Positions 49,492 to 58,884 of a stretch of 64,000 bases of DNA are shown in pieces (within the stretch, counting starts at the first letter, position 1; the number at the start of each line of letters is the position of its first letter). The stretch is taken from positions 2,232,001 to 2,296,000 of the forward strand of contig NZ_JAUSYG010000001.1 of assembly GCF_030816725.1 (NCBI RefSeq), written 5' to 3'. The stretch is from Pseudarthrobacter defluvii (GTDB lineage Bacteria; Actinomycetota; Actinomycetes; Actinomycetales; Micrococcaceae). The notes under the pieces were generated by a model. That model saw only the letters and a list, made by a program, of their open reading frames with translations, had not been told where the DNA came from and ran no database searches. Both the position numbers and the translations under genes were made by a program.

Positions 49492-50946
49492 ATGAGCGGA
49501 TGGGACACCAGCAAGGGCAGGAATTCTGCAGTTAGTGATCCGCTGCGCAGTTCTGGCCGCATGCACGAGGCGGGCCGGGTCCGGCGTGGCGTCGACGAGT
49601 TCCTCAGGGTGCCTCTGCTGATTACGGCCGCTTTCTGCGTCGGGGGCGTGCTCGTGTCAGTCCTGGATATTGTGGGCGGGAATCAGACGCCGCTGCGAAG
49701 TGTTGCGGCGGCCATCGTGCCTGCCAAAGGGGCATCAGACTTCGTATCAGCAGTTGCGACAAGCCTCCTGACCGTCACGTCGATTACGTTTTCAGTGCTG
49801 CTGCTGGCCGTGCAACAGACCGCGAGTTCACTGACCTCCGTGGTCTTCGACCAGTTCCTGCGCCGACGTGCCAACCAAGCCTATTTCGGGTTCTTCGTGG
49901 GGGCCACCGCCTTCACCTTCCTTGTTCTCGGCCTGGCACGGGATGACCCGGCGCCCGTGTACGGGGCAGCCATCACATTGTTCCTGACCGTGGCGGCGCT
50001 GGTGGCCCTGCTTCTGCTCATTCACGGGACCATCGACCAAATGCGCCCGCAGTCGGTCGTGCGTTCCATCCATGAACTTGCGCTGCGGGCACGCGAGAAC
50101 GAACTTGTCCTCCTGGGGCGGACGCGCAAGCGGAGGATAAGCGCCGAGGGCGCGCCTGAGCGGAAGGTGCGGGTACTGGATAGTGGTTACGTGGTCACAA
50201 TCGACGTCGACAGGCTTGCCCAGATTGCCCGGGCCGCTGGTCCGCACACAGAGGTTCTGGTGGAAGGCCGGCTGGGTGAGTACTTGGTTTTCGATGAAGT
50301 AGTAGTCCGCTTGGTCGGCGTAAGCCCAGATGATTCCTCACACGATGACCGCGTCCTTGCAGCATTCGGAATCGACGACATCCGCGACGTCGATGCCGAG
50401 GCCGGTTACGCCATTGACCAACTGGAGAACATTGCTTGGGCAACCGGCACCAGCGCCTCCCAAAGCCCGAACACCGCCACCGCTGCAATCCGGTCACTGA
50501 GCGACCTACTGGGACGGTGGATGATCAGCGGAGAGCGGGACAGATCCAACCGCTCTCTAGAACAGGAAGAGTTGCCCGTAGTTTATTTGGACGGGGCTGT
50601 GCCGCTGGGCATGGCAGCGCTGAGCACCCTCATCATCGGCACCGTCGATTCCAGCCAGGTCCAGACCTGCGCTGAGCTGATCCGCTCTTTCGCGCGCCTG
50701 GTACCCAGACTCCACGAAACTGACAAGAAGGACTTCGAAGAGGTCCTCGACGGCGCCTTGCCCGCCGTAATCCAACATGCACACGTACCGGTGCTGCGCA
50801 ACGCCCTTGCAGAGCTTGAGCACGTGATGTACCAGTGCGGATACAACATCGACCGCGTTGGCGAGGTCCGTCACCTTCTCGACGAATCCGCCCGCCGCCT
50901 GCTGCCCAAACCCTCCGACGAACCAGAGTCCGCTCATCCCCAGTAA
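49492..50946 (+). CDS. DUF2254 domain-containing membrane protein
   Basis: A 484-residue protein. Four membrane helices are in the first 190 residues (LLITAAFCVGGVLVSVLDIV, a helix within SLLTVTSITFSVLLLAVQQT, FGFFVGATAFTFLVLGLA and GAAITLFLTVAALVALLLLI), with the DUF2254 block TASSLTSVVFDQFLRRRANQ between helices 2 and 3. A large cytoplasmic domain follows with DSGYVVTIDVDRLAQIA and DSSHDDRVLAAFGIDDIRD. Family function unknown. GAAGGAG precedes the ATG at 49492; a GTG six bases earlier is less likely. Monocistronic. Confidence 0.82.
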   Translation: MSGWDTSKGRNSAVSDPLRSSGRMHEAGRVRRGVDEFLRVPLLITAAFCVGGVLVSVLDIVGGNQTPLRSVAAAIVPAKGASDFVSAVATSLLTVTSITFSVLLLAVQQTASSLTSVVFDQFLRRRANQAYFGFFVGATAFTFLVLGLARDDPAPVYGAAITLFLTVAALVALLLLIHGTIDQMRPQSVVRSIHELALRARENELVLLGRTRKRRISAEGAPERKVRVLDSGYVVTIDVDRLAQIARAAGPHTEVLVEGRLGEYLVFDEVVVRLVGVSPDDSSHDDRVLAAFGIDDIRDVDAEAGYAIDQLENIAWATGTSASQSPNTATAAIRSLSDLLGRWMISGERDRSNRSLEQEELPVVYLDGAVPLGMAALSTLIIGTVDSSQVQTCAELIRSFARLVPRLHETDKKDFEEVLDGALPAVIQHAHVPVLRNALAELEHVMYQCGYNIDRVGEVRHLLDESARRLLPKPSDEPESAHPQ

Positions 50947-51243
50947 CGAAAAATTACCGGTGTCGGTCCGGTTCCCGAAGAGATGAGTTACTGGAGGGCC
51001 AAGCCTTCGAGACTTCGAGAGCATCCATGAGGGGGTGCAGGGCCCCCGTCACGGGAGCGCGTACCGTCTTGCCGAACAGATGGGTACGAAACCCGCGACC
51101 AACACTCCTCTCCCCGCCGCGCCTGGGAACCGGTCCGACGGCGTCTTCGAACCGTAACCCCGTGGCCGTAGCCCGACGGAAGGTCCATTATTGGCCTTGT
51201 GCATGGGACGACTACCGCGGTGGACGAAGGCGGAAACGAGGAT

Positions 51244-51705
51244 TCATTCAGCGATGATGAGGGCCTGGGGGGCTGCTTGTTTCATTCGGGTTTGCAGCCA
51301 TTTGAGTTGGGTGCCGGTTTGCCCGTCGCAGGCGGTAATGATGTCCAGGAGTTCCTTGTCCCTTAGTCCTTGCGCGGCTTGCTTGATCATGGTCCAAGTG
51401 GTGTCGACGAGGCTCGCGAGGAGGTAGAGGTCCTGGAGGTCTCTCAGCAGCCCAACGGGACCTGTTCGGGTGTCCTGGAGCCCGTCGGAATGCAGTCTTT
51501 CTGGTTCGTCGTCGGCATCGACCTCGCCGTACCGGTTGATGACGGGCTGAAGTGCCTTTTGGTGTTCGTCGCATTGTGCCGCCAGCGTCTGGCAGAGGAA
51601 GTGGACGTCGGGCTCGTGCCCGTGCCCTTCGGATACCTGTCGGAAGGATTCGGCGAGGGTGCCTTCGGACTTGTGCAGCAGGCCCAGGTAGACGGGAAGC
51701 TTCAT
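51244..51705 (-). CDS. Helical partner protein of the molybdopterin oxidoreductase (153 aa)
   Basis: A 153-residue all-helical protein (LPVYLGLLHKSEGTLAESF, VHFLCQTLAAQCDEHQKALQ, LRDLQDLYLLASLVDTTWTM, DIITACDGQTGTQLKWLQTR) suggesting a ferritin-like or four-helix bundle. The His/Glu spacing (HxxxE-type pairs in helices 1 and 2) might allow metal binding. AAGGAGGAACACTC precedes the ATG, which overlaps the stop of the oxidoreductase gene (ATGA). Translational coupling indicates a dedicated partner, perhaps a chaperone or subunit. No named family recognised. Confidence 0.7.
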   Translation of the reverse strand: MKLPVYLGLLHKSEGTLAESFRQVSEGHGHEPDVHFLCQTLAAQCDEHQKALQPVINRYGEVDADDEPERLHSDGLQDTRTGPVGLLRDLQDLYLLASLVDTTWTMIKQAAQGLRDKELLDIITACDGQTGTQLKWLQTRMKQAAPQALIIAE

Positions 51706-54191
51706 GAGTGTTCCTCCTTGGTGGCCACCGCCGGGGGTTCGACTGGTGCGATTGTCTCCTTGGCCTGTGCTGCCGGCCCGCCCGCCGTGGGCAGCACCCG
51801 TTTGCCTCCCCGTCCTTGGGTCGCGGGGCGCGAGGCTGTGGTGGTTGGGGCAAGGGCTGGTCCCACACCGTCGGCGATCTTTGTGACGCGGACCGCTGCG
51901 TTCTTCAGGACGGGCTGTTTGGAGACGGGATCCCATTCAGTGATGGTCAGTTCGTTCGCGGCCCGGTGCCTGCTGTTTGGTGTTCCCCCCTCGTCCCAGT
52001 ACCCGTAGTGGAACGGGGCGAAGATGCTGCCATCCCGGATCCCGCTGACCCGTACCGGGGCGGTGATATGTCCCCGGCGTGATTCGACCTGGACAAGGTC
52101 GCCTTCCACCAGCCCCGCGGACTGGGCGTCGTTAACGGACATCTCCACCCATGCGTCGGGCGCTGCCTGGTTCAGCTGGGGGGATCTGGCCGTCTTCGTG
52201 CGCGTGTGGAAGTGGTACACAGTGCGCCCGGTCGTATACCGGAAGGGGTAGTCCTCATCCGGGGTCTCGTGCGCCGGCTGGTAGGGGGCAGTTTTGAAGA
52301 TGGCCCGCCCTGCCGGGTTCATTGCCTTGTAGGCTGCCGGGCCGACCGTGGCTCCGGTCAGCAGGTCATGGCCGTAGGTTTCGCAGTAGTCGGGGTCGGT
52401 GGCGAACACTCCGTCACGGTACATACGCACTGTGCCATCTGGATGGTCCTCGTTGCACGGCCAGGGGACGCCGCTGCCGCCGCGGAGTTTGTCGTAGGTG
52501 ATGCCGGTGTAGTCACAGGGACGCCCGCGCGTACATTCCTTCCAAGCGGTGAACGCGTCCTCCGGCCCTTTCCAGTCCAGCAGGGGCGATCCGTCACGCT
52601 GCGTGAAGCCCATGCGCCGGGAGTAGTCCAGGAATGTATCCAGGTCGCTGCGGGCCTGTCCCGGAGGTTCCACCGCTTTCTCCGACAGGTGCACTGTGCG
52701 GTTCACGTTGGTGAACGTCCCGGTTTTCTCTCCCCACGCCGCCGCCGGCAGCACCACATCGGCGTATTGGGCGGTCTCGGTCAGGTAGAGGTCCTGCACG
52801 ACCAGGAACAGGCTGTCAGCGTTGAGGATCTCCCGGATCCGTGGCAGCTGCGGCATCGACACGGCCGGGTTGGTTGCTGAGATCCACAGGAATTCAATCG
52901 ATCCCTGCTCGACGTACCGGAAGATCTGCATGGCGTGGGTAGGTGGAGCCCAGTGCGGGATGATTGCGGCGTCGACGTTCCACAAATCGGCAAGTTCTTG
53001 GACGTGCTCGGGGTTTTCCCAGTTCCGGAACCCGGACAGGTCCCCATCGGCCCCGCATTCGCGGTTGTTCTGGGCTGTTGGCTGGCCGTTCATTTGCAGT
53101 ATCCCGCAGCCCGGCTTGCCTAAAAGCCCCCTGAGCAGGTGCAGGTTGTTCACCGCGCAGGAGGATGCCGTGGCTTGGGACGATTGGTAGAAGCCCTGCA
53201 AGACCGTGGACAGCACCCGGTCCGAGGTCCCAAAGATTTCCGCCGCCCGGCGAACATCCTCCGCATCGACGCCGCAGGTTTGTGCCACCGCCTCGGGAGT
53301 CCACGGTTCAACCGTTCTCCGAAGCTCATCGACGTTCATTGTGTGCCGGTCGATGTAGTCCTGGTCGATCCAACCGCTGATGAACAGTTCCCGTACCAGC
53401 CCGTGCATCAAGGCCAGATTGGTGCCGGGCCGGACCGGCAAGTGGACTTCTGCGTTGCGGGCGACTTCGGTGTCGCGGGGGTCCACGCACACAACTCTGG
53501 GCTTGTCCGGGCCGGCAATCCGGTCCAGGACACGCATCCACAGGACGGTCTGGCTTTCGGCCATGTTATGCCCAAACAGGAACATGGCATCACATTCATC
53601 TATGTCGACATAACTGCCGGGCTGGCCGTCAGAGCCAAAGGATTCCTTCATGGCCGCCGCCGCGGTCGCGGTGCAAAGCCTCGTATTGCCGTCCATGTGA
53701 GGCGTGCCGATCCCCGCTTTGCCGACGATGGCCTGAGCGTAGTACTCCTCAAGGAACAACTGCCCGCTCGTGTAAAAACCGTGCGAGAGAGGGCCCTTTT
53801 CATCCAGCAGTCTCCTGCTGCGGGCGACGATGCGGTCCATCGCCGTATCCCAGTCCGACTCGACCAGCACCCCGTTTTCACGGACCAGGGGCTTGGTGAT
53901 GCGGTCCTGGTTGCTCACCCCCTGCCAGCTCGCGAACAGGCCCTTCGGTCCAAGACGGCCATGGTTGACGGTGTCCACAGACCTGCCGCGGACCCCGACC
54001 ATGGCCCCGTCCTTCACTGCGATATCGATGCCGCATCCGTTGCTGCACAGCACGCATGCCGACTGCACCCACCGCTCCACCTCAGCTTCGTTCACACCCT
54101 CGGCAAGGACCTGGTCCACCCGGACCGGCCACCGCTCATCCCGTGCATACGGAGTGCGGGTCCCCCAAATCTGAGCAATACGATCGACCAT
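51702..54191 (-). CDS. Molybdopterin-dependent oxidoreductase (bis-MGD, DMSO reductase superfamily)
   Basis: An 829-residue enzyme close to assimilatory nitrate reductase and formate dehydrogenase alpha chains. The N-terminal cluster motif has Cys46, Cys49 and Cys53 (CVLCSNGCG); the fourth cysteine expected in NxGxLCxKG is replaced, reading NHGRLGPKG. Molybdopterin domains follow (NTRLCTATAAAAMKESFG with the likely Mo-ligand region, VVLPAAAWGEKTGTFTNVNR, and the C-terminal VQVESRRGHITAPVRVS barrel). An Ala/Pro tail of 60 residues ends it. I chose the ATG at 54191 (GGAAGGA upstream) over 54206. The natural substrate is open. Confidence 0.85.
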   Translation of the reverse strand: MVDRIAQIWGTRTPYARDERWPVRVDQVLAEGVNEAEVERWVQSACVLCSNGCGIDIAVKDGAMVGVRGRSVDTVNHGRLGPKGLFASWQGVSNQDRITKPLVRENGVLVESDWDTAMDRIVARSRRLLDEKGPLSHGFYTSGQLFLEEYYAQAIVGKAGIGTPHMDGNTRLCTATAAAAMKESFGSDGQPGSYVDIDECDAMFLFGHNMAESQTVLWMRVLDRIAGPDKPRVVCVDPRDTEVARNAEVHLPVRPGTNLALMHGLVRELFISGWIDQDYIDRHTMNVDELRRTVEPWTPEAVAQTCGVDAEDVRRAAEIFGTSDRVLSTVLQGFYQSSQATASSCAVNNLHLLRGLLGKPGCGILQMNGQPTAQNNRECGADGDLSGFRNWENPEHVQELADLWNVDAAIIPHWAPPTHAMQIFRYVEQGSIEFLWISATNPAVSMPQLPRIREILNADSLFLVVQDLYLTETAQYADVVLPAAAWGEKTGTFTNVNRTVHLSEKAVEPPGQARSDLDTFLDYSRRMGFTQRDGSPLLDWKGPEDAFTAWKECTRGRPCDYTGITYDKLRGGSGVPWPCNEDHPDGTVRMYRDGVFATDPDYCETYGHDLLTGATVGPAAYKAMNPAGRAIFKTAPYQPAHETPDEDYPFRYTTGRTVYHFHTRTKTARSPQLNQAAPDAWVEMSVNDAQSAGLVEGDLVQVESRRGHITAPVRVSGIRDGSIFAPFHYGYWDEGGTPNSRHRAANELTITEWDPVSKQPVLKNAAVRVTKIADGVGPALAPTTTASRPATQGRGGKRVLPTAGGPAAQAKETIAPVEPPAVATKEEHS

Positions 54192-54514
54192 GGCCGTTCC
54201 TTCCATGCAGGGGCTTGTGGCCCGGTGGCGCGAGGAACCCTTCGAGGGCGAATTTGGCTGCCGTGTGTCCGACGGTGCTTCAACCGGGCTGCATGACAGA
54301 CAGCATCACTCCCCGCCTGGGATTATGTGACGATACGCTAGCCCTGTTACTTGCGTTAAGGCAACAGTCCGCGGCATCGGTACTGTCGCAGCTGCCGCTC
54401 AGCCCTTCGTGCTTCCATGCGTGATGAACTGTTCCGGCCGCACCATTTATCTACTGGCCAACTTGCGGAAAGCTTGGCCGAAGGCGGCACGGCCAAATAC
54501 CGCCGCAGGTTGTC
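54192..54514. other. Intergenic region, no gene seen
   Basis: About 320 bases between the oxidoreductase start and the first recognisable GH15 codons. It should carry the oxidoreductase promoter. No motif stands out. Confidence 0.45.
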
Positions 54515-55230
54515 TCAGCAATCCGGCTCTCCCTCACCCGCAACGCGTTGCTGCACTCCCCTGACGATTCCTGGGACATCCGGATCGCCCTGATAGACCA
54601 CCTCGAGGGAGTCTGGCAACAGCCCGACAACGGGCACTGGGAGATGCGGCGACCCCGCCGCCATTTCACCCACTCCAAAGTCATGGCCTGGGTGGCGGTA
54701 GACAGGATGGCAAAAGGCCCCCGTGACTTCCACCTCCCGGGCCCAGCGGAACGCTGGGAAGACCTACTTGACAGCATCCACCGCGATTCATGCAACAGCG
54801 CTTCGATTCAGAATTGAATTCATTCGTCCAGTCCCATGGCAGCAAGGGATTGGACGCGAGCATGCTGTTGATCCCCCGCGTCCGGTTCCCGCCCCCCGTG
54901 CCACCCCACGCGCTGGGCACCGTCGACGGCATCCAGCGCAACCTGACTCAGGACGGGTTCGTGCTGCGGTACAAGCCAGAGCGCAGCAACGACGGATTGC
55001 CCGGCGGGGAGGGCGTCTTTCTGGCCTGCTCCTTCTGGCTCGTCGATGCCATCCTCGGGGCAGGCCGGAGCACCGAAGCAACCGAACTCGTCGAACGGCT
55101 CCTGGCGCTTCGCAACGACCTTGGCCTGCTCAGCGAGGAATGGGACGGCCAGGCGGCGTGGCAGCTCGGAAACACGCCGAAAGCCTTCAGCCACTTCGCC
55201 CTCATCAGCAGTGCCTTCGGGCTTCAACAC
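54515..55230 (+). pseudogene. GH15-family glycoside hydrolase fragment (frameshifted, both ends missing)
   Basis: The first frame gives DSWDIRIALIDHLEGVWQQP and RRHFTHSKVMAWVAVDRMAK, the central (alpha/alpha)6-barrel part of GH15 glucoamylase/trehalase-like enzymes. A base is missing near 54790; the other frame then gives FVQSHGSKGLDASMLLIPRV, LACSFWLVDAILGAG and LLSEEWDGQAAWQLGNTP, the conserved C-terminal end with the catalytic-type LLSEE. The N-terminal 60 percent and the last residues are absent. Inactive remnant. Confidence 0.75.
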
Positions 55231-55299
55231 GTTTCCCCGTGCGCCGAAGTGACCAAGCACGCCAGTTATCCAGCGTTCAGCGGGGCCAACTTTGGGGTT

Positions 55300-55946
55300 C
55301 CCATTGTCTGTCGGCAGGCTTGTCTGACTTTGGCGATGCGGGGGTGAGTCGGTCATGTCGTTGCTGTAGATCAGGCTGACGCGGGATACGGCGCTGGCGT
55401 CCTGGATGTCCAGGTACGCAAGGCCGGGGATGGCGAAGGCGCGGAGGGATTCCGGGACAACTGCGATGCCCAAGTGGGCGGCCACCAGTCCGAGGATGGT
55501 CGGGAACTGGACGGCTTGCTGCGAGAGGTCGAAGTCGACGTCGGCGGCATGAAGCAGCGCAGCGATGTGGTCGAAAAGCCGCGAGATCCGGTCGCGCGGG
55601 AAGGCAATGAACCTCTCCCCCTTCAGTTCGGCGAGCCCGACTGAGGTCCGGTGGGCCAGGGGTGGTCTGTCGGGACGGCCACGACGAGGCGTTCATTTTG
55701 CAGGAGCGTCGAACTGAGGCCCGCCACGTTTCGGACTTCCCTGGCGATTCCGGCATCGAGGGCTCCGGCGGCAATGAGTTGAATCTGGGCGTCGGTGGTT
55801 TCCTCCCGGAGTTCCAGGTCAATGCCAGGCCATTGCGAGAGGAGTTCCCGCACCACGGGCGGCAGAGCTGAAATGGCTGCCGATGACACGAACCCGAGAC
55901 GGACGTCCGATTTCGCCCTCCCGGGAGCTCCTAATGAGACGCCCAT
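55300..55946 (-). pseudogene. LysR-family regulator fragment (no HTH, frameshifted)
   Basis: The first frame (55946 down) is the start of a LysR substrate-binding domain: DVRLGFVSSAAISALPPVVR, ELREETTDAQIQLIAAGALD, AGIAREVR and ERLVVAVPTDHP. One C is missing from the CCCC run near 55655; the next frame carries GERFIAFPRDRISRLFDHI, LVAAHLGIAVVPESLRAF and VSLIYSNDM. The N-terminal helix-turn-helix is gone at 55946 and the C-terminus runs into the antisense of the GH15 fragment. Not a functional regulator. Confidence 0.75.
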
Positions 55947-55967
55947 CCCAAATTATGGACAAAAGGT

Positions 55968-56120
55968 ATGTCCTCCGTCACGTACCTCGATGAGGCCAAG
56001 AAGTCACTGGCCCGGAAGGACTTTGAAAAGTTTCTGGCCGACAGCGCATACCCGGGCCTGCGCGAACACCTTGGGGCCCTCCAGGAGTGGGCACATCCTG
56101 GCTCCATTAGCGTGCGGTAA
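55968..56120 (+). CDS. Possible small protein (50 aa)
   Basis: The frame from ATG 55968 gives a charged helical product (VTYLDEAKKSLARKDFEKF, then YPGLREHLGALQEWAHPG). AAAAGG lies close upstream, nearer than ideal. It has good codon structure but might be a fragment of a longer lost gene. No family recognised. Confidence 0.35.
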   Translation: MSSVTYLDEAKKSLARKDFEKFLADSAYPGLREHLGALQEWAHPGSISVR

Positions 56121-56178
56121 TGCCTTGGAAAAAGAGACAGGACCCGCGTGGAGGTCGACGGGGCCATTGCTCGGATGG

Positions 56179-56373
56179 CTATGCGTCATAACGGGAGTCC
56201 GGGCATCCAGGGGTAAGGCACTCAAGTAACGCCAGTTTCCACTTCTCGGCTGACCCGGGGTCGGTTTCATCGTAGACGCGCTGCCAGGTCGGGTATGCCG
56301 TCTCACCGCAGAACGGACAGACGGCCGTGTAGCTTCGACGCTCTTCCGCTGAGTATTCCCGATCGTCTTCCAT
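56179..56373 (-). CDS. Small zinc-ribbon-like protein (64 aa)
   Basis: A 64-residue acidic protein with CPFCGE (19-24) and CLTPGCP (52-58), two cysteine pairs suited to bind one zinc ion. Between them YPTWQRVYDETDPGSAEKWK is polar. The ribosome-binding site is weak. No family recognised; the CxxC spacing argues for a real gene. Confidence 0.5.
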   Translation of the reverse strand: MEDDREYSAEERRSYTAVCPFCGETAYPTWQRVYDETDPGSAEKWKLALLECLTPGCPDSRYDA

Positions 56374-56824
56374 CCACTAATGCTAGAGCGCCGCGGCCGA
56401 TGGCCCCGCCTCCCGCTCGCACCCGGGCTCGCTCCCGCAGTCGCGGCAGGCCTGCTGGACTCACGGCTCAACTCACCCCGACGAAGTCAAGGAAGCCGGG
56501 GCCCGCTAATTCCGTCCCTACAACACGTAGAACTGACCTAGCTAGCTAAAAATCAAATCTGGGTGACAAAGAACCACTCCGAGGTCGTCGGCAAACTCAA
56601 CTGTTTCTTTGGGCCCCCATCCTGGCCTAATGGGCCAACAAGTTGAGCGGCGGTTTTGGCAGCTCACCGGCTAGAAGGCATACGCCGCCGGAAGTCTACA
56701 AGTCGCGAAGGATAGATAACGACTCAACCGGGCGCACCGCAGAGCGCGGCCCGTATTAGGCGGTTGTTACGCTCACCTATTGGCATTCGGCAGCCACTCC
56801 TACCGTAGCAGCGGGTCGGACGAA
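56374..56824. other. Intergenic region, no gene seen
   Basis: These 451 bases have only short frames without support. The middle (56540-56600) is less GC-rich. No terminator was recognised after the histidine kinase gene, whose 3' end is at 56825. Confidence 0.45.
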
Positions 56825-57964
56825 TTATCGGGCCCCAGCCTTAATAGGGAGGGATAGCGAGACGTGGAAGCGGTCGTCGGTGAGGCTGGTTTCAGCGGTT
56901 CCGCCGGCCAGCTCGGCCCGCTCAACCATTCCTTTCAGACCGAAGCCACGTCCGGAATGTGATGATCTTCCGATGGTCACGGCGTTGCTGATCTTCAGGT
57001 CCACCCGGTCCTCTCCCCAGGTAAGGTCGGCGTCGACGTCTGCCCCTGACGCATGCTTCCGAACATTCGAGAGCGCTTCCTGCACCGTTCTGTAGAGCGC
57101 CACAGCCGCCTCATCGGACAACGGAACGGGCGCGCCGTGGACGGTGTAGCGCGTCTCCCCCGCCGAGGCGAGCTTGTGCTGCTCGATGAGGGAACGGATC
57201 ATCTCCGGCCCCGGCGCCGTGTCCCCGCGGAGGGCTTGCACCGCTTGGCGGGCTTCTGTCAGGCCAGACTTGGAAAGACTGTGGGCACGCGTGACGGCTT
57301 TGAGCAGTCTTTCGTCGGCGCCGGTGCTTGACGCAAGCAGGCGTGCGCCTTCCAGATGCAGGACGAGTCCTGAGAGGGTGTGGGCCAGGACGTCGTGGAC
57401 TTCCCGAGCCATCCGGCCGCGTTCAGCGGCAACGGAAGCAGCACGCTCGGCCTCCCGGCTGGCCTCGAGTTCGTGGAGCAGCCCGGCGATCTGGAGTCGC
57501 TGCTCCTTTTCCCTTCGCAGCAGCGTGCCGACCAGGAAGAAGAACGCGGCTCCGGCGTCGGTGGCGAGGATCAGCGTCAGAGCCGAGTGTCCCGTGCTCA
57601 GCTGCAGGACATTGAACGCCAGTGCCGCGAGCAGGGTCACCGCGGCCAGGGCCGGGCGCGGCGGGCGCAGGGGTGCGAACGCCGCGAGCAGGAACAGGGC
57701 CAGGACTTCGCCGGTGGGATCGGCAAGGCGCATGCCCAGCACCCCCAGGCCCATGAGCACCGTCAACTGCAGGAAGACCGCCGGGGGCAGGCGTTCCTTG
57801 ATCAGGAAGGGCACGGCCGCGCCGGCGAAAACCAGGGCCGAGATCAGGTTCAGCAAACCGTCCCCCACGTCGGCGAACCCGGGGCCGCCGAAGGCGGAGG
57901 TAATGACCACGAGGGCAACCATGGCCAGGCCTAGTGGAGTAAGCCATTGGCGGGTTGGATTCAT
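56825..57964 (-). CDS. NarL-type sensor histidine kinase
   Basis: A 379-residue membrane kinase. About five helices fill residues 10-150. A short coiled coil (EKEQRLQIAGLLHELEASRE) leads to the HisKA_3 box MAREVHDVLAHTLSG with the phosphorylated His190, and the C-terminal ATPase domain has EALSNVRKHASGA (N box) and GRGFGLKGMVERAELAGG (G boxes). I chose the ATG at 57964. It is divergent from its likely partner, the NarL regulator at 58065, 100 bases away. Signal unknown; there is no periplasmic sensor domain, so a membrane or cell-wall stress signal is plausible. Confidence 0.88.
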   Translation of the reverse strand: MNPTRQWLTPLGLAMVALVVITSAFGGPGFADVGDGLLNLISALVFAGAAVPFLIKERLPPAVFLQLTVLMGLGVLGMRLADPTGEVLALFLLAAFAPLRPPRPALAAVTLLAALAFNVLQLSTGHSALTLILATDAGAAFFFLVGTLLRREKEQRLQIAGLLHELEASREAERAASVAAERGRMAREVHDVLAHTLSGLVLHLEGARLLASSTGADERLLKAVTRAHSLSKSGLTEARQAVQALRGDTAPGPEMIRSLIEQHKLASAGETRYTVHGAPVPLSDEAAVALYRTVQEALSNVRKHASGADVDADLTWGEDRVDLKISNAVTIGRSSHSGRGFGLKGMVERAELAGGTAETSLTDDRFHVSLSLPIKAGAR

Positions 57965-58064
57965 GGTGGAATACTTCCACAAGCCGGAGCCGTTTGGCGC
58001 CACCGAGTAAACGCAGGCTCAGCGCCTTCCCCGGAATTGCCGCTGAACCGAACGGGGGAACATC

Positions 58065-58745
58065 ATGGACGCACCCGAGGTCAGGGTACTGATCGCTGAT
58101 GACCAGAAGATCGTCCGGGACGGCTTGTCGATGATCATGGGCCTGCTGGAGGGCATCACCGTCATCGGGACCGCTGTTGACGGGGCCGACGCCGTCCGCC
58201 AGGCCAGGGCATTGCAGCCGGACGTCATCGTCATGGATCTCAACATGCCGGTGATGAACGGCGCGGAAGCCACGGAAGTCCTCAGCAGGGAAATGCCGGC
58301 GGTCAAGGTGCTCGTGCTGACCACCTACGCCGATGACCAATGGGTGTTCGCAGCTCTCCGGGCCGGGGCGCGCGGGTTCCTGACCAAGGACGCCGGCGCA
58401 GAAGAGATCCGGCATGCACTGCTCAGCGTCGCCGCCGGTGAAGCCCAGCTCGATCCCACCGTCCAGCGCCGGCTCCTCGAGGCGCTGCGGCGCGGGGACC
58501 ACACAGCCCTCGCTCCCGAGCCTGCCGACGTCCGTTCAGACGGCGGTAACGCCCTGACCGCCAGGGAAACCGAGGTCCTGGTCCTGATAGCGGAAGGCCT
58601 GTCCAACAAGGAGATCGCCGACCGGTTGTTCGTTTCGGATTCCACGATCAAAACCCACATCAACCATCTGCTGGCCAAGACCGGCATGCGCGACCGGGCC
58701 CAGCTCGTCGCCTACGCGTACCGCCACCGCCTGGTCACCGGCTGA
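58065..58745 (+). CDS. NarL/FixJ-family response regulator
   Basis: A 226-residue regulator. Receiver domain 1-125 with the acidic pair in IADDQ, phosphoacceptor Asp58 in VIVMDLNMP, Thr in VLTTYADD and Lys in FLTKDAG. The LuxR-type helix-turn-helix is at about 160-215 (LTARETEVLVLIAEGLSNKE, then VSDSTIKTHINHLLAKTG). Divergent from the histidine kinase, and followed co-directionally by the membrane protein/CPBP/TIGR03086 genes, which are its most likely targets (inference). Confidence 0.92.
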   Translation: MDAPEVRVLIADDQKIVRDGLSMIMGLLEGITVIGTAVDGADAVRQARALQPDVIVMDLNMPVMNGAEATEVLSREMPAVKVLVLTTYADDQWVFAALRAGARGFLTKDAGAEEIRHALLSVAAGEAQLDPTVQRRLLEALRRGDHTALAPEPADVRSDGGNALTARETEVLVLIAEGLSNKEIADRLFVSDSTIKTHINHLLAKTGMRDRAQLVAYAYRHRLVTG

Positions 58746-58884
58746 CCGTCTCCACCCCAGGGTGGAGAAACCGCAAACGCGAATCCACCCACGCGCCGAA
58801 TCGGCCGCCGCCTCCGCTGCGTAGCTTTGAAGAAAGCACCCCGACGGGCTCCCCACCAGCCCTCAGAACGCACCGGAGAACCAC

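Noticed and set aside
53139..54296. 385-codon plus-strand frame
   Set aside because: Antisense of the molybdopterin oxidoreductase; no family pattern.
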